Origin: CAUZRD01 sp963582255
GTDB lineage: Bacteria > Pseudomonadota > Alphaproteobacteria > Rhizobiales > TMED25
DNA length: 11,625 nt
Direction: 5' to 3'
NCBI GenBank assembly: GCA_963582255.1
Contig: CAUZRD010000060.1
Coordinates: forward strand, 1-11,625
The notes beneath the pieces are model-generated. The model saw only the letters and a list, made by a program, of their open reading frames with translations. It was not told the DNA's origin and made no database searches. Position numbers and translations under genes: made by a program. This document shows, piece after piece, positions 1 to 6,392 of this stretch (positions within the stretch are counted from its first letter, which is position 1; the number at the start of each line of letters is the position of its first letter).

Positions 1-43
1 ACCAGACACCATGAACCAGCCTCTATGAACCGGACGCCAAATT

Positions 44-334
44 CTAGCGTTGCTTTAATTCTTCGTCTGTCCCCGGATCGCGCAAGCAGACAGCATTAAA
101 ACAACGGATCTGCGCGTTATCCGTTGTACGTTGCGGCATCATCTTCCAGACATCGTAGATTGCTGCTTAATTTAGGAAACCTACTATATCAAGGGCACCT
201 GGATCCCCAAATCCATTTCACACAAGTCCTGCAATCCATTGCTAGAGACGATGTTCAATGGTTGATCTGTCAGCGTGGGATCGTCTTTCACGGCCTTGGT
301 CTGTGGTTGAGTTAGATTTAGTATGACTAGACAT
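44..334 (-). pseudogene. Decayed DUF4170-like small protein gene
   Basis: No intact frame spans this stretch, but the minus strand carries a clear relic. From an ATG at 334, 4 nt after the cysQ-like stop, the same frame later reads DPGALDIVGFLN, stop, AAIYDVWKMMPQRTTDNAQI, RCF and LRDPGTDEELKQR, ending in TAG at 44-46. This resembles the C-terminal two thirds of the short DUF4170 proteins of Alphaproteobacteria (pattern: ALDIVG, a Tyr/Ala-rich step, W, TVDNAHMRYF, LLDP). The TAA at 167-169 sits where the family has Tyr. Two further in-frame stops lie upstream, where a shifted frame (QPLNIVSSNGLQDL) fits the family N-terminus better, so two compensating frameshifts are likely. The segment between RCF and LRDPG is about two residues short. 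DUF4170 genes commonly follow cysQ-like genes in this class. Function of the family is unknown. The assignment is from remembered family pattern, not a search. Confidence 0.6.
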
Positions 335-338
335 TTGG

Positions 339-1148
339 TTAGCATCTGTTGTTCTTTGCCATAAAATCGGCAATCTTGCTGTGAAGTTTACTGGCGGCGG
401 CGATCGCGCCGGGGAGCTTTAATGCCTCGGTATTATATTCCAGGGGCTCATTCTTTGCTGAGGTTATCTTGCCGCCGGCTTCGCGCAAAATAATGTCGGC
501 AGCGGCTAGATCCCATTGATATATACTTGAAAAAGCGATTGTTGCATCAGCTCTTGCGCTCGCGATAAGAGCTACCTGGTAGGCAAACGAGCTGATTCTG
601 CTTACTTCCATTTGCGGCCAGGGGGTAAGCCAATGCTTGTCGTTTATTCGGTCGGGGTTCGTCAAAAGTGAGCACCCTTCAAGAGTAGAGCAGTTTGATG
701 CTGTTATGGGTTGGCCGTTCATGGATGCGCCGGCACCCTTCATTGCGGCAAAGAATTCACCGCGAACCGGGTTGAATAGAAATCCAAACGCAATTTCTCC
801 ATCAATTGCTAGAGCTGCGCTCACTACCCAGGTTGTTTTTTGGTTAAGAAAAGCTCGTGTGCCATCGATTGGGTCGATGATCCAGACGCGCTCGCGCGTG
901 AGGCGCTGCGCATTATCGGGCGTTTCTTCCGATATCCAACCATAGCCTTCACGAAGGCCCATCAAGCGATGATGAAGCAACCGGTTGACTGCGTGATCAG
1001 CCTCGCTCACCGGGCTTGAATCGGCCTTTTTCCAAGAATTTGCACGGGCAAAGAAATACCCATGCGCAAGTGTACCAGCTTCTCTCACCGCCGCCTCGGC
1101 TATGGCGAAGTCGCGTTCTAGTTGCAGATTGTTTCTAGCTGCCGGCAA
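339..1148 (-). CDS. Inositol monophosphatase / CysQ-family phosphatase
   Basis: Soluble Mg-dependent, Li-sensitive phosphatase family protein of 269 residues, the usual length. The metal and phosphate motifs are complete: SEAD near residues 48-51, WISEE at 71-75, the signature DPIDGT at 92-97, and WDLAAADIILREAGG at 212-226. Family members hydrolyse 3'(2'),5'-bisphosphates such as PAP (CysQ), inositol phosphate or histidinol phosphate; sequence alone does not settle the substrate, and CysQ-like is my best guess. The start is a TTG at 1148: a TGA lies two codons upstream in this frame, and AAGGA sits 7 nt before the TTG inside the end of pmbA, so TTG is well supported. It overlaps the pmbA stop by 14 nt, which suggests translational coupling. 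A decayed DUF4170-like gene follows 4 nt downstream. Confidence 0.9.
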   Translation of the reverse strand: MPAARNNLQLERDFAIAEAAVREAGTLAHGYFFARANSWKKADSSPVSEADHAVNRLLHHRLMGLREGYGWISEETPDNAQRLTRERVWIIDPIDGTRAFLNQKTTWVVSAALAIDGEIAFGFLFNPVRGEFFAAMKGAGASMNGQPITASNCSTLEGCSLLTNPDRINDKHWLTPWPQMEVSRISSFAYQVALIASARADATIAFSSIYQWDLAAADIILREAGGKITSAKNEPLEYNTEALKLPGAIAAASKLHSKIADFMAKNNRC

Positions 1149-2517
1149 GCATCATTCCTTCGATCAGAAGTGTGGGTGTGTCACGCCCAGTGCAAATTTC
1201 TAGATCATTTCCTGGATGCATCCGCGCAAACATCTCAGGGAGGGTGCCGGCGATGGTAACTTCACTTACTGGATTTGTAAGTCTGCCGTTTTCGATAGCG
1301 ATGCCGTCAGCTCCCCGGCTATAATCCCCGGTTACGCCATTCACACCCATGCCGATCAGGCCTGTAATAAACAGGCCGTGCTTTACATTAGAGATTAGTG
1401 TTTCAGGGCTGTCACTTCCTGGCTCTAATGTGAGATTGGTGGGTGAGGGTGATGGGGGCGTGCTCAAGCCACGGCTTGCGTGCCCGGTTGAGTGGAGACC
1501 AAGTTGGTGGGCGCTTGATAGATCTAAAAGCCAGCTATTCAACTTGCCATTTTGCACTAAGGCGCGGCTCTCGCCGGCGAGGCCTTCTCCGTCAAATGGT
1601 CGAGAATTTAAGCCTTGCGATCGCAGTGGGTCATCAATGATCGTAATGGCATTTGAGAATATATTTTCTCCCATTCTATCCTGAAGAAAGCTTGCCTTTC
1701 TGGCTATGCTTTGCCCATTGATTGCAGCGGTAAAATGACCAAGAAGCGATGCGGCAGTCCGCGGTTCATAGACGACTGTCACTGGCCCAGTTCTCATTCG
1801 CTCAGCGCCGACCATTCGTATAGATCGCTCGGCAGCATTTCTGCCGATTGATTCGGCGGGTTTGAGATCATCAAAATGGCGAGCGAGAGTATAATCATAG
1901 TCGCGCTGCATGTTGGTACCCGAGCCTGCGACAACGCTGCAAGATATTGAGAAACTTGTTGTCTCGTAGCTGGCGTTGAAGCCTTTGCTGGTTAGAAGGA
2001 ATATTTTAGAACGGGAGGCGTTGGCGTTGGCGCCAAGAGAGTTTGTGATACCCTTTACCTCACGCGCGGCATCCTCGGCGGCGCGGGCGCGGTCTATCAG
2101 CTCATAGTTACCTAGCTGGCGGGCGTCGGCAAGGTCAAGATCTGGAGCTGTGGGCGCGAAAAGATCTGGCTCGGCTAATCCGGTATGCGGATCTTCGGAT
2201 GCCGCCGTAGCAATTGCAACAGCGCGTTCGGCCAATGATTTGATTGCACTTGTCGTCAAATTGTTGGTCGAAACTATGGAGCTAGATCTGCCGATAAAGA
2301 CTCGAAGGCCAATGCCGCTCGTTTCGGTTCGTTCGAGCTCTTCTGTTTTGCCAAGACGTATCTGAACCTGATCGGATTGACCGGCGATTGCGATGGCATC
2401 AGCCGCATCAGCACCAGCATTTTTAGCAACATCTAGTGCCGAGCTTACCGCGTCGTCGATAGAAAGAGTGTTTGATGATTTCGATTTTTGCGCGATCATA
2501 AATCTCACTGATTTCAT
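1135..2517 (-). CDS. pmbA: PmbA/TldE, non-catalytic subunit of the TldD/TldE protease
   Basis: A 460-residue member of the TldD/PmbA family, the normal length. It lacks the HExxxH zinc motif of TldD; the corresponding region reads LLGHFTAAINGQSIARKASF, as in TldE/PmbA proteins. The C-terminal MGVNGVTGDYSRGADGIAIE segment is also typical of the family. In E. coli TldE pairs with TldD to form a cytoplasmic protease that matures microcin B17 and degrades CcdA; the housekeeping role in this organism is unknown. The start is either ATG 2517 or ATG 2499. I prefer 2517 because an upstream decamer shared with ialB lies exactly 7 nt before both starts, although 2499 has a weak GTGAG upstream. The partner gene tldD lies about 5 kb away in the same window. 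The gene overlaps the downstream phosphatase gene by 14 nt. Confidence 0.93.
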   Translation of the reverse strand: MKSVRFMIAQKSKSSNTLSIDDAVSSALDVAKNAGADAADAIAIAGQSDQVQIRLGKTEELERTETSGIGLRVFIGRSSSIVSTNNLTTSAIKSLAERAVAIATAASEDPHTGLAEPDLFAPTAPDLDLADARQLGNYELIDRARAAEDAAREVKGITNSLGANANASRSKIFLLTSKGFNASYETTSFSISCSVVAGSGTNMQRDYDYTLARHFDDLKPAESIGRNAAERSIRMVGAERMRTGPVTVVYEPRTAASLLGHFTAAINGQSIARKASFLQDRMGENIFSNAITIIDDPLRSQGLNSRPFDGEGLAGESRALVQNGKLNSWLLDLSSAHQLGLHSTGHASRGLSTPPSPSPTNLTLEPGSDSPETLISNVKHGLFITGLIGMGVNGVTGDYSRGADGIAIENGRLTNPVSEVTIAGTLPEMFARMHPGNDLEICTGRDTPTLLIEGMMLAGS

Positions 2518-2524
2518 TGTCTGC

Positions 2525-2534
2525 GATCGTATAG
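2525..2534 (-). promoter_or_regulatory. Shared box CTATACGATC upstream of pmbA
   Basis: On the minus strand CTATACGATC ends 7 nt before the pmbA ATG at 2517. The same decamer occurs at the same distance from ialB. It contains a -10-like TATACG, which would put the transcript start only a few bases before the ATG, so the mRNA would be nearly leaderless. No convincing -35 hexamer is visible at the expected spacing. The box also sits in a small dyad, CTGCG-N9-CGCAG (2521-2539). It is either a promoter core or a regulator site. Confidence 0.45.
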
Positions 2535-2540
2535 CGCAGC

Positions 2541-2579
2541 AAGCCCCGCGGGGCCAGCTTTGTAGGGCTTACTTTTTTT
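2541..2579. other. GC-rich dyad next to a T-run, upstream of pmbA
   Basis: GCCCCGCGGGGC at 2543-2554 is a perfect 12-bp palindrome. Around it AAGCCC (2541-2546) pairs with GGGCTT (2565-2570), and seven T follow at 2573-2579 on the plus strand. This has the shape of a factor-independent terminator reading rightward, yet no plus-strand gene lies upstream. On the minus strand the A-run comes before the stem, so it would not terminate transcription into pmbA. It could be a leftover terminator or a structured element. It lies between the relic methyltransferase gene and pmbA. Confidence 0.3.
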
Positions 2580-2585
2580 GGCAAC

Positions 2586-3244
2586 TTATAAAACCCTATA
2601 AACACTTGTGCGACGTAGAGTATTGTCTTCGAGCTCGCGTGTGTTCTTAACGTGTTATACTGCCAATGGTCTTAAATCTGCCTTGGGCAGATATGTGCAA
2701 TCCGGGTCACCAATCAGAACATCGATCCCGTTTTGCGCGGTAGTTTTAAGCCAGCACGCGTCGTCGGTGGAAAATGGGAGCTCATAGCATACATCTCCAG
2801 CAAAAATGGTATTAATACCGGTTGTTGGTACGTTAATCGCAGTTTGGTTGTTACTCTCGACAGAAATGCCGTTTGCACGTGCATTGAGCTCAATTGCGAT
2901 GTGCGCGAATGGATCTATATCATTGGCGATCATCCGGGCGGCGCCGGCTTTTGCTGCGGCAATTGCCACAATGCCCGATCCTGAACCTATATCCAAAACG
3001 CACCTGCCGGCGACAAGGTCCGGGTGGTCAAGAACAAAGCGAGCCAGCGCCTGACCGCCCAACCATGCAAACGCCCAGTAGGGCGGAGGTATCCCTTTTT
3101 GCGCCAGAAGATCGTCACTCATCCGCTACAAAGGCAGAGATTTTCAGCTAGATACAGCAAAATTCCAGGAACCAGCGGCAGTGATTGCAGGCAGGTATTC
3201 GAGCTGATGAATGCTGCACGATCACATGCTGTGGTATCAGGCAT
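2586..3244 (-). pseudogene. Broken ETF-beta-type lysine methyltransferase (METTL20/Nnt1-like)
   Basis: A class I SAM-dependent methyltransferase relic of about 219 codons, the normal family length. The ancestral ATG at 3244 overlaps the ubiA stop by 8 nt. The first 41 codons (including AAFISSNTC and LPLVPGILLYLAEN) end at TGA 3119-3121. Homology then continues one frame over from ATG 3122: GIPPPYWAFAWLGGQALARF, the SAM-binding VLDIGSGSGIVAIAAAKAGA, NDIDPFA, and FAGDVCYE, then VLIGDPDCTYLPK. It stops at TAA 2655-2657, although the frame goes on in family style (NTRELED and so on) to TAA 2586-2588. So there is one frameshift and one nonsense mutation. The PYWAF-GGQALAR and NDIDP pattern matches METTL20/ETFBKMT and its alphaproteobacterial orthologues, which methylate electron transfer flavoprotein beta. 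The 155-residue middle piece keeps the SAM motif but lacks both ends; activity is doubtful. Confidence 0.85.
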
Positions 3245-4166
3245 AAGATCCTAGTGACGCGGCAATAAGAGCAAAAAAAACGATTAATCCAGTTTCGCGG
3301 TTGGCGCGGAAGAAAGACAGGCATGATAAGGGGTCGTTGAAATCAACTTGGACGATGAGCCTGGCAGAGTGAAAAAGCGCAAGCAGCAGAATGGGATAGG
3401 CTGCCCAATGAACATTGGCGCTGTAGAGTGCGAATGCCAAGCAAGAAAAAAATGCGCCGTAAAATCCCCACAACCAAGGTTTGGTTGTCTGCGCAAAACG
3501 CCGAGATGTGGATTTGACGCCAATCAACTCATCATCACTTCTGTCTTGATGGCCATAGATTGTGTCGTATCCTAGAGTCCAGAAAATGCAACCGACATAT
3601 AGTGCAAGCGGCGCTATATCGAGTCCTCCTTTCACCGCGCTCCAGCCAACCATTGCCCCCCAATTGAATGAGAGTCCCAAAAAGAACTGTGGCCAGTAAG
3701 TGACTCGTTTCATAAACGGGTAAATAGCAACCGTGAGCAGGGAGATGAGGGCCAGAACGATGGTAAACCAATTGAATTGAACCAGGATCAACAATCCGAG
3801 CAACGATAGTATTACCATGAAGATCAAGGCTTGGGTGACAGTGATTTGCCTCGACGGGAGTGGGCGTAGCTTGGTGCGCTCGACATTAGCGTCGATATCT
3901 CGGTCTATGATGTCATTGAACGTACACCCAGCGGCACGCATCACAATCGCACCGAGTATAAAAAGAACGAGATGGGCCGGATTGGGTAAAATCCTTTCAG
4001 ATGCTCCAGCTAGCGCAGATCCCCACCAACATGGCAGTAGCAACAGCCACCAACCGATCGGACGGTCTAAACGGGCGATGCGGCTGTAGGGAAGGAACCA
4101 CGCAGGTATGAAACGCTCAATCCATGGGTGGGCACTGTCAGCTGTTGTGGGCAGGGTTTTTTTCAT
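3237..4166 (-). CDS. ubiA: 4-hydroxybenzoate polyprenyltransferase UbiA
   Basis: Integral membrane prenyltransferase of 309 residues that joins the polyprenyl tail to 4-hydroxybenzoate in ubiquinone synthesis. Both Asp-rich substrate motifs are present: NDIIDRDID at residues 84-92 and YDTIYGHQDRSDDELIGVKS at about 200-219, the second in the form typical of UbiA rather than heme O or chlorophyll synthases. Hydrophobic segments occupy most of the chain, about eight or nine helices. RLDRPIGWWLLLLPCWW near residues 32-48 is another family hallmark. The ATG at 4166 is followed by AAA codons and has no Shine-Dalgarno; a TATAGAATT box lies 8 nt upstream on its strand. It heads the minus-strand block and is divergent from the rsmE relic, an arrangement common in Alphaproteobacteria. 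It appears intact, consistent with a working ubiquinone-fed oxidase nearby. Confidence 0.95.
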   Translation of the reverse strand: MKKTLPTTADSAHPWIERFIPAWFLPYSRIARLDRPIGWWLLLLPCWWGSALAGASERILPNPAHLVLFILGAIVMRAAGCTFNDIIDRDIDANVERTKLRPLPSRQITVTQALIFMVILSLLGLLILVQFNWFTIVLALISLLTVAIYPFMKRVTYWPQFFLGLSFNWGAMVGWSAVKGGLDIAPLALYVGCIFWTLGYDTIYGHQDRSDDELIGVKSTSRRFAQTTKPWLWGFYGAFFSCLAFALYSANVHWAAYPILLLALFHSARLIVQVDFNDPLSCLSFFRANRETGLIVFFALIAASLGSYA

Positions 4167-4174
4167 ATCAGTGC

Positions 4175-4183
4175 AATTCTATA
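4175..4183 (-). promoter_or_regulatory. TATAGAATT box upstream of ubiA
   Basis: On the minus strand TATAGAATT ends 8 nt before the ubiA ATG at 4166. It resembles the TATACGATC boxes before pmbA and ialB in sequence, distance and the following ATGAAA. It would serve as a -10 element giving a very short leader. On the plus strand the overlapping TATACT (4180-4185) could be a -10 for the divergent rsmE relic. No good -35 is visible for either direction. Confidence 0.35.
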
Positions 4184-4223
4184 CTATGGCAGTATTTGTG
4201 GCGATGAGCCCTCATGGTTCACT

Positions 4224-4851
4224 GTGAAACCCGCTGATAACAATTTGTCCGGACGCATCAAGCGTATTTATATCAACCGGCCTCTTGCAACCAGTCAGGC
4301 AATCAACCTGGAGTAGGCGCGGCGCGTTATCTTCGCGACGTGCTGCGATTTGGCAGCGGAGAGGGTGTTCTGGTGTTCAACGGGCGCGATGGTAAATGGT
4401 AAGGAAATTAATCTTCAACCCCCGTGATCTTGATATGCGTCTGATTGAACAAACACGAGTGCAATTGGTGCCATGCGATATTGAATTGTATTTTGCACCA
4501 CTTAAGCATGCCCGGCTCGATTGTATGGTGAAAAAAGCGGTTGAGATGGGCTTTGGCTGCCTGAGACCAGTGATGACTGCCCATACAAGTGTATCATGGG
4601 TAAATTTGAAGCCCATGCGTGCCAATGCGATCGAAGAAGTGGAGCAATGCGGGCTTGTGACAGTATCTAAAATTACATAACCGATGCGGTTGCCGTAGTT
4701 GCTCGGCGGTTGGCTAGAACAACGCGAAGCTTTGCGTCGCCATGAGGCAAGTGTGGTTCTATCTCTTGGCCCGATAATTATGCGCGCGGATACGGCTGCG
4801 ATTGCTGGTTTGTCATTGATGTAGGCGCTTGCCGGTGACCGGACTGCATAA
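4224..4851 (+). pseudogene. rsmE: Decayed 16S rRNA m3U1498 methyltransferase RsmE
   Basis: RsmE methylates U1498 of 16S rRNA. The relic starts at GTG 4224 and reads RIKRIYINRPLATSQAINLE, then TAG (4314-4316). A second frame from 4322 gives ARYLRDVLRFGSGEGVLVF and NGRDGKW, then TAA (4400-4402). A third frame from about 4396 gives IELYFAPLKHARLDCMVKKA, MGFGCLRPVMTAHTS and RANAIEEVEQCGL, then TAA 4678-4680 and TAG 4693-4695, and continues LLGGWLEQREALRRHEAS and LSLGPIIMRADTAAIAGLS with TAG 4822-4824 before the final TAA 4849-4851. Between LLGGW and EQREALRRHE roughly 45-55 codons are missing, including the GPEGGF region of the SAM-binding knot. With four early stops, a change of frame and this deletion, no active enzyme is possible. 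The 94-codon open stretch at 4396-4680 is only a surviving fragment. The position between ubiA and gshA is the usual one. Confidence 0.93.
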
Positions 4852-5074
4852 TGAGTTAATTAGAGAGTTGATCCGGCGGGGCAAATGAGGAAAAAAGTTG
4901 GAATTTTCCGTATTGCATTCAGTTGATAGAACAACGATGTTGCGTGACACAGGATTGGCCCAGCTGTACAGGTCAGATCTTGTTCGTTGTGTTTTCTCAG
5001 ATGGGTAGGCGGCCATTTCAGTTTTAGATGCCAATCTGCAAAAGATTGAGAGTCGTGCTCAGCTTGTTCAGTAT

Positions 5075-6388
5075 ATGGAAGCTGGACAGAAGCCGCGTCA
5101 GGACTGGCGTATTGGTACCGAGCACGAAAAATTTGCGTTCAATCTGGCTGATAATTCCCCGGTTTCCTATGATGGGGAACGGGGAATTTCGGCCTTGCTG
5201 TACCGACTTCATGAGCGTTTTGGATGGGCACCCTCGATGGAGGGTGATAATATTGTTGGCCTGACTGCGCCACCGGAAATTGGTGGTGCTGTCACTCTTG
5301 AGCCAGGCGGACAGGTGGAGCTTTCAGGCGCACCTTTGCAAACGTTGCATCAGACTTGCGATGAAGTGCATTCGCATCTAGCGCAAATGAAGGAGGTAGG
5401 AACGGAACTCGGTATTGGCTTTCTCGGGCTTGGATTTGCCCCAAGTTGGGAGCTTGCTGAAATTAAGCATATGCCTAAGGGCCGCTACGACATTATGCGT
5501 CGCTATATGACCAAGGTAGGTACACTCGGGCTTGATATGATGCATCGTTCCTGCACCGTGCAGGTGAATCTCGATTTTTCTAGTGAAGCGGATATGGTGA
5601 AAAAGCTCAAAGTCGGGCTTGCCCTGCAGCCGATTGCGACTGCGCTATTTGCCAATAGCCCGTTTGTTGGCGGTAAACCTAGTGGATATTTGAGCTATCG
5701 TTCACGGATTTGGCGGGATACTGACAGTGACCGAACGGGGCTATTGCCATGGGTTTTTGAGCCCGGCATGGGCTTTGAACGCTATGTTGACTACGCGCTT
5801 GATGTGCCGATGTATTTTATTCATCGCGGCGGTAAATATATCGATGTATCCGGATGTTCATTCAAGGACTTTCTGGCCGGAAAGCTTGCAGCTGTTCCAG
5901 GCGAATTGCCGAATATGGGCGACTGGATAAATCATCTCACAACGCTGTTTCCCGAAGCGCGGGCGAAGCAATTTATTGAAATGCGCGGTGCAGATGGAGG
6001 GCCGTGGCAGGGACTTTGTGCGCTACCAGCATTTTGGGTGGGGCTGGTTTATTGCCAGGGGTCACTCGATGCAGCGTGGGATTTGGTGGCCGATTGGAGA
6101 GTAGAGGAGCGGGAGTGTCTGCGCGAAGATGTTGCTACAATGGGTCTTGCAGCAGAGATTGGTGGGCGCAGGGTGCATAATATTGCCGCTGATCTTCTAA
6201 AAATTTCCCGTGAGGGCCTGCGTTTTCGCGGTAAGATCGATAGCTTTGGCGACAATGAAGAGCACTTTCTCAATGCTGTCGAATCAGTGGTTGAAGACGG
6301 ACGCTCACCGGCAGAAGAGATGCTGGATAAATATCATGGCGCGTGGGGCGGGATAGTCGACAAAGTTTTTGAAGAATACTCTTATTAG
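5075..6388 (+). CDS. gshA: Glutamate-cysteine ligase (plant/alphaproteobacterial type)
   Basis: Makes gamma-glutamylcysteine, the first step of glutathione synthesis, in the cytoplasm. From ATG 5075 it has 437 residues. The N-terminal WRIGTEHEKF (11-20) contains the acidic metal/ATP residues; LEPGGQVELSGAP, MPKGRYDIMRRYM, STCTVQVNLDFSSEADM-type sequence (here RSCTVQVNLDF), ALFANSPF and EMRGADGGPW follow in the order seen in this family. The C-terminus (YHGAWGGIVDKVFEEYSY) is complete. The start is uncertain: the 22 codons upstream (5009-5074) read in frame as IESRAQLVQY and so on, like the usual N-terminal helix of homologues, but contain no ATG, GTG or TTG before a TAG at 5006-5008. There is no clear ribosome site before ATG 5075. 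Either the protein has lost about 20 residues or it starts at a rare codon such as ATT 5015 or CTG 5036. The MFS gene follows at once. Confidence 0.92.
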   Translation: MEAGQKPRQDWRIGTEHEKFAFNLADNSPVSYDGERGISALLYRLHERFGWAPSMEGDNIVGLTAPPEIGGAVTLEPGGQVELSGAPLQTLHQTCDEVHSHLAQMKEVGTELGIGFLGLGFAPSWELAEIKHMPKGRYDIMRRYMTKVGTLGLDMMHRSCTVQVNLDFSSEADMVKKLKVGLALQPIATALFANSPFVGGKPSGYLSYRSRIWRDTDSDRTGLLPWVFEPGMGFERYVDYALDVPMYFIHRGGKYIDVSGCSFKDFLAGKLAAVPGELPNMGDWINHLTTLFPEARAKQFIEMRGADGGPWQGLCALPAFWVGLVYCQGSLDAAWDLVADWRVEERECLREDVATMGLAAEIGGRRVHNIAADLLKISREGLRFRGKIDSFGDNEEHFLNAVESVVEDGRSPAEEMLDKYHGAWGGIVDKVFEEYSY

Positions 6389-6392
6389 CGAT

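Noticed and set aside
124..315. Plus-strand open frame of 63 codons in the left-end gap
   Set aside because: The minus strand here holds a family-like relic (DUF4170); the plus-strand frame has no ribosome site or recognisable features.
637..945. Plus-strand open frame of 102 codons opposite the CysQ-like gene
   Set aside because: It lies entirely within a well-supported gene on the other strand and has no recognisable motif.
2423..2605. Minus-strand open frame of 60 codons before pmbA
   Set aside because: It overlaps the start of pmbA in another frame and has no recognisable protein character.
4396..4680. Open frame of 94 codons that could be called a small hypothetical gene
   Set aside because: It is the middle of the rsmE relic; matching RsmE sequence continues on both sides in broken frames.
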